From Branchiostoma lanceolatum (Eukaryota; Chordata; Leptocardii; Amphioxiformes; Branchiostomatidae), in NCBI RefSeq assembly GCF_035083965.1, contig NC_089731.1, positions 4,627,001 to 4,691,000 of the forward strand: a DNA stretch of 64,000 nucleotides. Direction: 5' to 3'. The translations under genes were made by a program, and so were the position numbers. Shown piece after piece: positions 10,374-25,138 of the stretch (position 1 is the stretch's first letter; each line of letters opens with the position of its first letter). The notes below the pieces were generated by a model. The model had not been told where the DNA came from, ran no database searches, and saw nothing but the letters and a program-made list of their open reading frames with translations.

Positions 10374-13300
10374 ATGCAGATTCGTCTCATTGCGGTGTTT
10401 GTGGTGATCCTTGCGGTTCTCGCTGTTTCTGACGGCTACAGTAAGTTGCTGCTAAATCTTCCCTTTATCGAGAACACTGAATGCACGGGGACATCAAAAT
10501 GACATTTGTTACCAACTATCGAGCGATGGGATTTGGGGATTTTTTTTTTTGCTTTTTTAGATCAAAAAGTGTATATTTTAGCCTCCAGTGCCTTGATGAT
10601 GAAACTAAGAAACTATATGACCTCTGAAGACTTCTTCATTAAGTTCATTTTTTAGACCAAAAAGTGTATATTTTAGCCTTCAGTGCCTTGGTGATGAAAC
10701 TAAAAAATAAAATGACCTCTGATGACTTCTTCATTAAGTTGTTGAAGTGCTTTTCCTCATGACAAGTGAAATGCCGTTTGGTCACTGAATACTGACCGGT
10801 TGGGATCAGGGCTCTGTGACTACGTGGTGTCATGCTGGGTGTGTTTGTAGCTTTGGTCACCTAGCAGTTTTCGCTTTGTTGACTAGCAAAGGCTGATTTT
10901 TGACATTTCATTTGACATTTCGGTTGTTCTCTCAGAACTGAGACGCCGCAGTGCCGCACGACGTCGCACTGTGTCAGTCGCACGACGTCGCACTGTGTCA
11001 GTCGCACGACGTCGTACTATTAGTACGGGTTCGGTAAGAAGCATATTTATTGGTCTGCACATTTTGAAATCTATACACACATATATACACTTTACATGCA
11101 ATACACTGTATATGTACAGGCAGAAGTTTGCAGACAATGCCGTAAATCTTTAAAAAACACAACATGGACAAATGTGTTGAATATTCTGAAACAAGACAAC
11201 CTATTCTATTCGGGTATCCTTACAATTTTCCTAATATCGCTCAGTATATTTCAAAATCCATGCTTCCTGCTGCGCTCCCTCGACAGTTCATTCAGTACAG
11301 AATCTGACAGCGCTATCTGCTGTAAAGCTGACAGTCTGGACAAAAGGGATGTTTACAATACGAATGTGTTAATAATAATAATAATAATGATGATATTAAC
11401 TTTTATTGTACATTTTGTTGTTGGAAGTAACGCAGTACCACGTCATAGTCTTTATAGACCGACTGACTATATACATACATTCATGCCCTATCGGGCTAAG
11501 TACAGGCATACAAATACAAAATAGATTAGTGGTATAGTGCTGATAATGACACTAACAGAACTTCTAACACTTAACTAAAACATTGGTTCTAAAACTACTT
11601 TTAAATTGTTCCCTTAGGGTTCTGGAGGAACGGCTACGATCAAGGATGTAAGTACTTTCTTCTTACATCATGATCAAAACTAGCCTGACGAATCGCGCTC
11701 CTAGTGGCCAGCCGGCCTGTAACCGCCATCCCCCTTGGGTGGGGGTCAGTAACCTCCGGCCGAGAGCTTGTGTAAATACAGGCTAGATCAAAACTAAACA
11801 TGGTGAACTTTGGCGTGATGGCGACGCAACTGCTGCCCTGCTCCAACCATTGAGCGCATCCTCAGAAGTGAACGATTTTCCCAATCATATTATGCAATAC
11901 AGTCAAAGGGTCTATGGTGACCACTTAATTGTAGAAGTTCAGACAAATTATGTAACATGCGTAAAATGGGTTTGGGGTATACACATTGGCTACTTTTACA
12001 GTATTTGATTTTGGCGAGACACGTGCGAGGTTGTTTTCAACTGCTAACTATCATGATCATCTGGAAGATGTTACAGAAAGCTCCCCTGACCGGATCGCGC
12101 GGGAGCCCAAGTACATTTAACGTGATACCCCCGCGTAACATGATACCCTCCCTTACAGTGAACCGCCGTATGAAGTGCATGAAATGTCATCCAACAACTT
12201 GATACAATGTATAAATATTTCTCCAGAAACCTTTCCTGTACAATGTTGTTTCTCATTCCTTCTTGTTCGATCTGTCCCCTTTAACAAAAGATCCCAGAAG
12301 GATTTTTTCCTGAGAAGAAGATCATCATCTCAGGAAAACCCTTCGTCCAGGCACGCGGCAGGTCAGTGTGAACCTTGTTCTGTGTTAACTGGAATCTGTA
12401 GTCTTGTACTTTGCAAATTGTCAGAGACAAAACTTTTACACTGATTGCTATTATTTTGTCATCTTTATCCAGGGTTGCCCAGCTCTGTGATTGACACTGC
12501 TTTACAGTGGGGCCCTGCATTACATGTAAAATAAAACAAGTAATGTACATACAGTGATACTATAAACAGAAAATTAACATACAAAAAAATTAATAATGAT
12601 CATAATGACAGTGATGATAACAATAGTAAATAAATGATAACAGTAATAATGCAATTGCAATTATTTAATTTCATTCAACCATTGACAAGTTCGGTGTGTT
12701 TCCCCCATGGCAGCGCTGGCTTCACTGTCGACTTGAGGTGCGGCGCCGATAACTCTGCAGACATCGCTCTACGCATCAACCCGAGCCTGAACGGCAACAT
12801 GGTGGCCCTCAAATCTCGGTCTAAGGGGAAGTGGGGCGAGGAAGGCCTGGTCAAAAACACTGCGTTCCAGAAGGGGAAACCGTTCGAGATGACGATTTTC
12901 ATGGAGAAGGACAAGTATAAGGTACATATGGGTCCGTTCACACTTGTGCGCATATTTGAGTCCATGAGTTGCATGATAGTTTTTGGTTTACGTAAAGTTT
13001 GCGGGAAAGAATTTGTTGCTGACATTGATCCACGGCTGTGCAACCTGGTGGAGAAAAACACAATTTTTTTTCGGCCGCAAACTAGGACAAAAAAGTAGAT
13101 ACGCAGCTCATACAGACTTGAATATACATGTACTAGTGTGTAGTTTCTAATTTAGGATAGACAATAGCTGTGTGATCCATTGTGTTATAAAGATGAGAAA
13201 GATGCTGCATGGGCTTTGAGGACTCCTCTTGTCTCTTCCGCTACCAGAGACCAAATATCATAATGGAAACTTGATATTCCATGCTCATTCTTTTCTATCT

Positions 13301-13683
13301 CAAAAGATCTCATTGAAAACACCGACATTTGTCAAGAAAGGTAGTTTCTTTCATATGCTCATTCTACATATGACATTGTATATTTCACATGTATTAAGGA
13401 AAGATTCACCAAGAATAGTTACTCAAGTAAAGATTGTTACAGGTTTGAAAAGAATGGTTATTTGAAAAAAAAGGTGATGGGAAGTGCTCTATTTTACAGA
13501 AGACACCAATAGCACAATAAAAGATGTTTCCCATTCTTTACCACTGCCATGCAGGTTTCTGTGAAAAACCTAGGGAGCGGCGCCAATCAGGAGTTTAGTC
13601 TCCCTCAGAACATCCCGTTCAAACGGGTGACTCACCTGGCCATACGTGGGGGTGTGGAGATCACGTCCATCCGCTATGCTTGA
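10374..13683 (+). CDS. secreted galectin-like lectin with signal peptide and Arg-rich repeat exon
   Basis: Six coding exons join in frame into 200 residues: 10374-10440, 10936-11033, 11618-11647, 12291-12361, 12714-12921 and 13555-13683. Exon 1 encodes MQIRLIAVFVVILAVLAVSD, a textbook signal peptide. Exon 2 is basic, with LRRRSAARRRTVSVARRRT and onward repeats of RRRTVSVA. Exon 3 is GSGGTATIKD. Exons 4-6 form one galectin domain: IPEGFFPEKKIIISGKPF, then RCGADNSADIALRINPSL, KGKWGEEGLVKNTAF, KGKPFEMTIFMEKDKYK, and VTHLAIRGGVEITSIRYA. Galectins bind beta-galactosides and normally lack a signal peptide. The sugar-contact set is altered: HFNPR is RINPS and WGxExR is WGEEGL, so only W and E persist. 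A 3'UTR intron follows the stop. Galectin fold is sure; sugar binding is doubtful. Confidence 0.9.
10551..10742 (+). repeat. two-copy tandem repeat in galectin intron 1
   Basis: The unit AAAAAGTGTATATTTTAGCC through CTTCTTCATTAAGTT occurs at about 10551-10652 and again at 10653-10742 with a few differences. It is intronic and non-coding. Confidence 0.85.
10936..11033 (+). repeat. coding minisatellite: 24-nt repeat giving RRRTVSVA in galectin exon 2
   Basis: The unit CGACGTCGCACTGTGTCAGT plus CGCA is repeated about three times in frame, so each unit adds eight residues. The exon is bounded by TTCTCTCAG and GTAAGA, enters in phase 1 and leaves in phase 0, matching its neighbours. Tandem units of this kind readily gain or lose copies without breaking the frame. 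Confidence 0.85.
11365..11530 (-). mobile_element. LINE 3' tail, minus strand, in galectin intron 2
   Basis: The minus strand ends in TGTACAATAAAAGTTAATAT followed by (ATT)n, the usual end of 5'-truncated LINEs in this window. GCCCGATAGGGCATGAATG lies upstream. The frame running through it on the plus strand (11096-11524) is not a gene. Confidence 0.6.
11676..11790. repeat. short MITE-like repeat with TAGCCTG ends
   Basis: Starts CTAGCCTGACGAATCGCGCT and ends TAAATACAGGCTAG, so about 8 nt of terminal inversion. It contains GGTGGGGGTCAGTAACCTCC, related to a piece near 51345-51370. It lies in galectin intron 3. Confidence 0.45.
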
Positions 13684-13741
13684 GGTCAGGTAAGAACCGA
13701 CTTTCTACTTTGTGTCTTGAACTTAAGTCATGATACGGATA

Positions 13742-13960
13742 CTCTGGTGCAATGGCCTAATCAGCAGGGTGTTCGCCTTGCATGCAGTAGGTCGTGAGTT
13801 CGATCCCAGGCCGAGTACAACGACTGCTTTCTCTGCTTAGCACTTAGCATTTGGGAAAGAGTATGGTAGTTAAACACACACCAATACCAGTGAACTAGCC
13901 CCTGCTGTAGTGATTGCACAAAGTTGTGTAGCCCAAGAGCTATTGAACCGGTGCGAGTAT
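13742..13960 (+). mobile_element. tRNA-derived SINE in the galectin 3'UTR intron
   Basis: An A-box-like GGCCTAATCAGCAGGGTG and a perfect B box GAGTTCGATCCC are spaced as in a tRNA, but no cloverleaf acceptor pairing is kept. A body with GTGTAGCCCAAGAGCTATTG follows. It is a SINE head, not a tRNA gene. Confidence 0.7.
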
Positions 13961-14259
13961 GATTTAATTTTAAATGACTATTGTTTAATCAGTTTCTGGT
14001 TTACACACCATGAACAAAAGATGTGAAGTGGAATGTTTATTCTTATCCTTAAACCTTCAGTTCAGCGACGCAGTGCGTGCAATAATTAGTTTTACTTTAT
14101 TCAGACTTTAATTGTGACACTGTTAAGAATTCAGGTCTGGGCTATATAATTGGTAAGAAGCAATGAACTATTATACTGACGTGTTGAAACATACAAGTAT
14201 TCTGTCAGACAGTATGCCTAAAATACTATGTTCTGAGAATACAGCAAGAATGTATCAAA

Positions 14260-14360
14260 TACTGTTATAATAATGATTGTTTATTTTTCAAATTGGAATA
14301 ACCGTTACAGACAGGTGTGGTAGGTACAATGTACCTCGCACTTTAATCAGATGAATGACG
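14260..14360 (-). mobile_element. LINE 3' tail, minus strand
   Basis: TATAATAATGATTGTTTATT followed by TGTACCTCGCACTTTAATCA is a reversed 3' tail like those at 11365 and 55888. It lies in the galectin 3'UTR intron. Confidence 0.4.
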
Positions 14361-14480
14361 TTTATATTCATCCTGCCACGCATATCAAATTTCCTTGCTT
14401 TTACTTTACATAACATTATGACATGTTTTCCAGTTTTCATGTTTTGATCATTCACTTGCCGGTTCTACCTTCCCCTGCAG

Positions 14481-14783
14481 GAGTGACCTCCGCAGCGACG
14501 TCAGTAATGACGTCACCTGCTGCCGATGCCACCATCCACCCCGCCTCAGTGCTAACACTGCATCACGTGATCACCTGCATCATCCAATCACCACCCTGCG
14601 TTCTTTTTGTCAAATTAACGTCCTTAACACATCTCATGTATGATTGTAATCCTCAAACTTGACTGGCAACATTGTAAAACTGGTAACATACCCGGTGTTC
14701 GTGTCTCTGCGTGTATGTACATTATCATAATCGTGCTTACAAATAGATGTTGCTTTTGTAACGCTGAATTTGCAGTTAATAAA
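14481..14783 (+). promoter_or_regulatory. galectin 3'UTR terminal exon and polyadenylation signal
   Basis: After the stop at 13681-13683 a good donor GTAAGA starts at 13690, only 6 nt past the stop. A strong acceptor (TTCCCCTGCAG) ends at 14480. AATAAA is at 14778-14783. The intron is too near the stop to be expected to trigger nonsense-mediated decay. Confidence 0.65.
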
Positions 14784-14799
14784 CCAAGATGAGTGGCCT

Positions 14800-16317
14800 A
14801 TATGTGCGTTGGTTGATCTTTTTATCAGATGTTGCCTCGGTTCTTAGTTGCCATGATAGATATCTGTGGCATCTCGATGGCTTAGACTGTCGCTCTGGTA
14901 ACATATCCAAAGCACACAGACACAATAACAGGAAGATACATAAAATGCAAATTTCATGTTTTAAAATTTAATGGAGGAGCAATGAGGTCGACTCTTTGTA
15001 GCTTTTTGCTCATCTCTATGTAGATCATAATCATTCATTATAATATTACATGATTTTGTTCCTTCAATATGACAGACATTAACTGACAAATCAATTTTGT
15101 GGAAGTTGAAGGAGCTAGGCATACTGCGTTGTAACTGTTATTCAACTGGCTCACCAGGAATATTCACACAATAAGATGTTGGTCCCTCTTTGAGATCCTA
15201 AAACTTATCTATACACAATAGGTCAAGTTTGATATGTTAAAATAAACAAATATCATTGCAAAAAATCTGTACATGCATCAATATGACCACTACCAAATAC
15301 AGCACCATCAAAATGTAAAAAGAAAAACCCTGAATATTTTACAATGACCAATTATCTTGAATGGTCATCAAACTCATTTTCATGATAACATTAGCTTGAG
15401 TGTGCTTAGTTATTGGCTAATCAAACACAGGCCTCTGATCCAGCCTACATGTAAAAACATTGTGGTTATATCCTAAATTTTAACTGAAGAAAACAAAAAC
15501 TACTGATGACATTTGAATCATGTTTGAACATTTATAGTGTGCAGCGATTGGATCAAACATGATGTTACATCATTAACCAGTAACTGGACCGAGATCCTCT
15601 AAATTCATCCATGAATTTCTAACATACTTTTTGTTCACATCGTTTCCCTGTTTGACACCACTTGTTTGAACATATCCTTAAATCTTTTTTAAGACACAAT
15701 CAATGTGTGTATAAACATTATGAATACAGAGTAAAAATCAACACCTGATTTTGAGGATTGTCACAGACACATCCCTTGAATAATTAGATGCAGTATATTA
15801 GCATGGCCATACATTCAATTCATGTAATTACATTACATAACACTGTTTCTTTCTTTCATCTCTGTCAAAGTATTCAAATTGCAATTTGTAAAAGGCACTG
15901 GTGTTCTTGTTGGGCAGTGACAAAGGGAAATGGAGTAACATAGAGACAATGAACTTCCTCTTATATCATCCCAAACATTGGTTGTGGTTAACCTTTATAG
16001 GTAGTAACAAGTCACCATTAAAAGTCTCAGGATATACATGCAAGTGTTTGGTATCGCAAGACTTTGTGTTTCGGCAGCAAACTTAAATTTTTATAACCAT
16101 TATCATCATCATGATGTTACATCAAACTTATATCATCAAACTTATAACACATCAAAACCCTCCTTTTCCTTTTTAGATTAATTTACAGTATCTTGTTGAA
16201 TTAAAGGGTTGACATTTCACATTTGAGAATGATTCACTGTAGAGTTTTAAATAAGAGGACACCATCATCTGCATACCTCATTTCCCTCTGTCTGTATATC
16301 ACTGTGGACTGGTTTCC
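14800..16317. other. convergent intergenic region between galectin and CDA
   Basis: A+T-rich, with short frames only (15901-16086 is not conserved-looking). It must contain the CDA 3'UTR on the minus strand. I recognise no repeat family, RNA gene or conserved protein here. Confidence 0.5.
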
Positions 16318-20838
<4,521 letters not shown>

Positions 20839-21172
20839 TTTGTTCTCAGTGACCTTTAGCCCCACATGACATACCATTCATAATCGACAGGTGGCGCTGT
20901 GCACTAGTCTACATTTCATATAAACGGAGTTATGGTGTGCAATAATTTTGCTCTCATATATAATGTATTACTTTACTATTTTAACAACAATTTCATCATT
21001 TGAAAATATGAATGAACAAAGTCGAAGTTGACCACTAACCTGTCGGTTGGATACATTGACCAATAGGCTGCATCCTTTTATTCGTCAGCCAGCCAATGAA
21101 AGCTGCTTTACAAATCTTGACCGAACACCCTCCTCTCTTTCCCAAATTTCGCGTGGAAGTCCAGAAAAAGAG
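20839..21172. promoter_or_regulatory. shared divergent promoter of CDA and MRPL20
   Basis: The start codons of CDA (20838, minus) and MRPL20 (21173, plus) are 334 bp apart, so both transcripts must start here. I see no TATA box in a convincing place. ACAGGTGGCGCTG at about 20889 resembles only the core of a CTCF site. The arrangement suggests a bidirectional housekeeping promoter. Confidence 0.6.
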
Positions 21173-23870
21173 ATGTTTCTGACTTTAGCGCGCTATGTGA
21201 GAAGCCCACCGCCAGATAGGTGGTGGAAAAGGAGATATGTCTTCAACAACACATGGGTATGTGGTACTTAGGTTAGAAATAATGCCGGACTGAAAGCTTT
21301 GGTGGATACGAGGATTTGTGATATGGGGGAGGGGGGCATTTTGTTTTCTTCTCCCAAGGGCACATGTTCATATTTTGGGACCTGCTTGGGATTCGAACCA
21401 AGAACCTTTGTATTCAACAACCCTAAATTCTAAAGCCACCATTCTACTGTTTATACTATAGTTAATGTTTATGTCAAAATTCAACATTTCCTGATTTACA
21501 TTCAGCCATAACAGTCCGTGGCCTATGCCCAAGGACGGGCGATAGGCCCAATTAAGTAAGTAAGTATAACAGTTTAAATTTTATTGAATGTCAATTACAT
21601 TGTATACATAATACACCCTTCTAATGTTCTTGAACATCGAAAAAAGCTAATACTTATAAATAGGAGTTAGTTAAGTTAAAATCCTCCCACACCATAATTG
21701 ATGTATAGGGCGGTGCCCATCTCCGTTTCATAGCCCTGGGGCCACACTGTGGTGCAATCACTGCAGCAGGGGGCTAGTCCACTGGCAGTGGAGTGTGTTT
21801 AACTTCCATACTGTTTCATAAGTATGTACCATTTTTTTATAAAGTCTTTGGTATGACTCAATGCGCCTCTTGTCCAGAAGTGCCCTAACTGGGGCTAGAA
21901 CCCCAGTCCTTCTGGTCCAAGTAATTTGAACCAGATGTGGCAGAGTAGCAAAGGCGCAGACCACTACACCACAGGGACACCCCCTATAAATAGGAGTGCA
22001 GTCGTTAAAACACTCCTGAGCTGGCCGGCCAGTTTAGAATGGTAATACCAGGCTCGAAACACTTGCATAATGTCCCCAGCTGACCTCTGTGCTGTTTCTC
22101 TCCCTCCAGCGGTTCTGGGGCCGACACAGGAACTGCTACAAGATCGCAATCCAGTCCATGCAGCACGCGTGGAGACACGCCAGGAGAGGACGGGCCGAGA
22201 AGAAAAGATTTGTGCGAGGGGTGAGTGTCTTTTTTCTATCGTTCATGTCTATGTCTAAAAGCGCAGCGCACTCTACCCTGGGTGCTTTACCCCAACAAGA
22301 TGGGTGTTGCCCAGTACCCGATCAAGATGTAACACTCGTGTCTAACTTCTTTCTAGTGTTTGTGTCTATATAACATTCTTGTACATGTCTTTTGTCTAAA
22401 CAACAAGTGACACCATCTTCCCAATCACATCCTACCAGTCTAGTGTGTGTGTGAGAGGGTGAGTGTGACTGAGTGTGTGAGTGAGTGACTGTGAGAGTGA
22501 GTGAGTGAGTGATGTATCTATAAATACATTGGTGAAGCTTACACAAATGTTGTCATTGTATGTCCCTGATGATGATGATGATGTCCCTGACAGCTGTGGA
22601 TAGAACGACTCCGTGCAGCTTCTGAGGAACACGGTCTGTCATACGAACACTTAGTGGTTGGACTGGACATGGTGAGCACTGCCTTCTTTTTTACTCTTAT
22701 TTAGAGCACAGCCATCTGTCCTTAGCCAATCAGGAGCGGGTATTTTGCTGTTTGAAATCCACATACACAGCCAAAGTTAGTTCGAGCACCTCTCTCCCTT
22801 GAGGCAGAGGTGCTTGAACAGAAAGTCTGGCTCTCCATTGGCTGAGACCAGATCCCAGGTTGGTTATAGCACCTCTGCCTCAAGGGAGAGGAAATAATGG
22901 TCACTCCTTGGTACTCGCCTGTCACCTCAACTGAACCACAGAAGTAAAACCACATGTGGACTGGGGATTATTCTAAGAAAAAGAGACTCACAAACCCAAA
23001 CATTCATATTGGCATATTGTGTTTGTTTCAGTGTATATGTCAAACTATTTCCCAATATGTATGCTTAGCTTTGCTTCGGACAGATGGCTGTGCTCTAAAT
23101 CAGTTCAAGGATGGACGGGCTTGTTTGTGAGGATATATCAGAGCCCGCCTCCCACGGAGCTTGTTGGCATCCTCGGGCTACGCCCTCGGGACGCCAACAA
23201 CCTCCTCGGGAGGCGGGGCTCTGATATATCCCCACAAACTCGCCCGCCCATCCTTGAACTAATACTTAGTGAAAGGACAGGAAAGTTGCTACTGTTTGGA
23301 AATCTTGCAACAATTTTAGATGTTGGACCAAAGCAGTCAGCTTGGTGTCCACCCCTATATATTAAAGCTACCATTTGCAGAGAGGACAAAAGAGATTTGG
23401 TAGCTATGATAGGCATGTATACCAGGCTACATACATTAAGCAGTACCCTACACGGTAGCTGGTAGGTCGGTAGACTTGTGATGAAAATTGCATGGTCCAG
23501 TGTAAACCTGTGCCAAGACCGTTACACCCATTGCGGTATACCTGTTCCATGTGTATTATGTATTATATCTATATAAACTCCCAAATCTTTTCAAACTTCC
23601 CAAATCTTTTCAAACTTCCAGTACCTTTGAACAATGTACCACCAGATTCTGCCATTGCAACAAGACCATGCAGTAACCCATGTGTGTTTCCCTGTGTTTC
23701 AGGCCCAGGTACAGATAGACAGGAAGGTGTTGTCTCACCTGGCCATCTATGAACCCAAGACTTTCAAGGCCCTCGCTGAGATCGCCAGAATATCCTACGG
23801 AGAGGGGCTGATGGCAGCTACAGGAAAACAACCGGAGGGGGTGTTCACAAGGGTCGTGCACTGGGAATAG
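21173..23870 (+). CDS. MRPL20: mitochondrial ribosomal protein bL20m
   Basis: bL20m is an early-assembly protein of the mitochondrial large ribosomal subunit. Exons 21173-21256, 22110-22220, 22594-22671 and 23703-23870 (all phase 0) give 146 residues; human is 149. The protein starts MFLTLARYVRSPPPDRWWKR, then RFWGRHRNCYKIAIQSMQHA, KKRFVRG, LWIERLRAASEEHGLSYEHL, and ends QVQIDRKVLSHLAIYEPKTF then EGVFTRVVHWE. These match human LWINRITAASQEHGLKY and LAIYEPKTFKSLAA. The basic N-terminus fits a mitochondrial protein. An upstream in-frame ATG at 21047 would add 42 residues unlike the family, so the inner ATG is preferred. AATAAA follows at 24059-24064. Confidence 0.95.
21345..21450 (-). mobile_element. 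SINE fragment, minus strand, MRPL20 intron 1
   Basis: CTTGGGATTCGAACCAAGAA is an inverted B box, and the flanking CTCCCAAGGGCACAT is the reversed SINE body. Only the head end is preserved. Confidence 0.5.
21683..21990 (-). mobile_element. tRNA-derived SINE, minus strand, MRPL20 intron 1
   Basis: Read in reverse, the head covers about 21990-21890, with GTGTCCCTGTGGTGTAGTGG and GGGGTTCTAGCCCC. The tail contains ACACACTCCACTGCCAGTGG in reverse. The tRNA-like head gives a false small frame on the minus strand. Confidence 0.65.
22699..23100. mobile_element. MITE with TTTAGAGCACAGCCATCTGT ends, MRPL20 intron 3
   Basis: TTTAGAGCACAGCCATCTGT at 22700-22719 is inverted at 23080-23099. Inside, GAGCACCTCTCTCCCTTGAG is inverted as CTCAAGGGAGAGG, so the element is multiply folded. 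No coding capacity. Confidence 0.75.
23101..23261. mobile_element. palindromic MITE adjoining the previous one
   Basis: Left AGTTCAAGGATGGACGGGC and right GCCCGCCCATCCTTGAACT pair, as do GATATATCAGAGCCCGCCTC and its complement. The arms are about 70 nt around a GC-rich centre. It abuts the MITE 22699-23100 with no spacer. Confidence 0.8.
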
Positions 23871-23947
23871 GGGGGTGTTTTAAGGGAGGGGGTCTATGAA
23901 GTTATTTTCAGAATGAAAGATTGATTTACAAAGTTCTTTCAATCATA

Positions 23948-23992
23948 CGCCAAAAATAATTACTCAAGCAACTGGATAAGATTTTGAAACAG
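23948..23992. repeat. single arm of the CGCCAAAAATAATTACTCAA MITE family
   Basis: ACGCCAAAAATAATTACTCA then AGCAACTGGATAAGATTTTG equals the left arm of the full copy at 62939-63040. Only one arm is present, in the MRPL20 3'UTR. Confidence 0.75.
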
Positions 23993-24064
23993 TCATGTTC
24001 ACCAGTCAATGTTTTTCTGTCATTTGAAATAGTGCTCTGAACATATGTTGGAAGACTGAATAAA

Positions 24065-25138
24065 ACATAAAGTGACATCAGATGAGTCTTTTCATTTTTT
24101 TTCAGTAGCTACAGAAATGTTGTTAGTAGTAAACTTATAGAAGTTGCATATATATGGGTTCTTTTCATTGGTAAGCTTCACAAGTCAGTTATCGGAAATA
24201 AAGAGGGCATGGAATGTCCAGAAACTACACTCTTTATTTCAGCCAGAATATTCTGGATACTTCTACTAGTACTAAGTGAAACTACACAAATGCAATAAAC
24301 AATGACAAGCAGTAAGCTCCAAATGGAAGTCGAATTAGTCATGTGATAATCTGTCAGAATTCATTGACAAATCATTGATTGAATCTGATGTGTTTTAGTT
24401 TGCTCCTAAATAATTAGCTGTAATTGCACGTATCATCCTGTAGTACAGTCTCTCAGTTTATCAATATCCCCTTAATATATATCTGTGGCACCAAATAGTA
24501 GCTACAACTAGTACTGCGCATGCAGAAAACTTGAATAAGCTTTCAATGGCCAAGCATGACTGAAATATGGTGGACTGAGTGCATCACCATACAGGTGAAG
24601 ATAGTCAGAAGTTCCATTTACCTAAACCTTGTCCTACACATAAACAGCAGTGTAAATATGATATGCTGGAATGTCAGTAATCTATAACAGTCTTGACAAA
24701 TGTTACTTTGAAAAAAATCAAATGTTACTTTGAAACAAATGAAAATTGGAAGATATAACCCACTGATCATAAAGTAAAAGGAGTTTTTCTTGCCACTTGA
24801 TACTTTCTCGAAATTTGTGATACATGTATCCCTTAAAGTACAAACTTAAATGTACAATGATACAATTCACCAAAGCCCTACACTCACACTAACAGCACCC
24901 ATTAACGTTTCCCCATTCATGTATTGGCACAATGAATGTGCCTTTCCTGAAGTCAAAGCTCATTGGTTGGCTGATACTATCATAGAGTAATGATACTTAT
25001 TCTTCCACCGTTTTAATTTGTCTTTGTAATACTAATGACTCAAAATAGATATCCTGTGTATCACATAATTGTCTGTTTACTGCCATATACATGTAGTAGT
25101 GTCCTTTGTAGTGCCGTGTACAGTGCCTGACGACTTGG
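24065..25138. other. convergent intergenic region between MRPL20 and PGD
   Basis: No coding or RNA gene is visible. It contains a short tandem AAATGTTACTTTGAAA pair near 24700-24740 and must include the PGD 3'UTR. Nothing else stands out. Confidence 0.5.

Noticed and set aside
11096-11524. 142-codon plus frame in galectin intron 2
   Set aside because: It runs through a reversed LINE tail with an (AAT)n tract and has no family resemblance.
13742-13830. tRNA gene (also at 43642, 48888 and 63736)
   Set aside because: A and B boxes are present but the acceptor stem and cloverleaf pairing are not, and SINE bodies follow.
20880-20900. CTCF site in the CDA/MRPL20 promoter
   Set aside because: Only the AGGTGGCGC core fits; the upstream half of the consensus does not.
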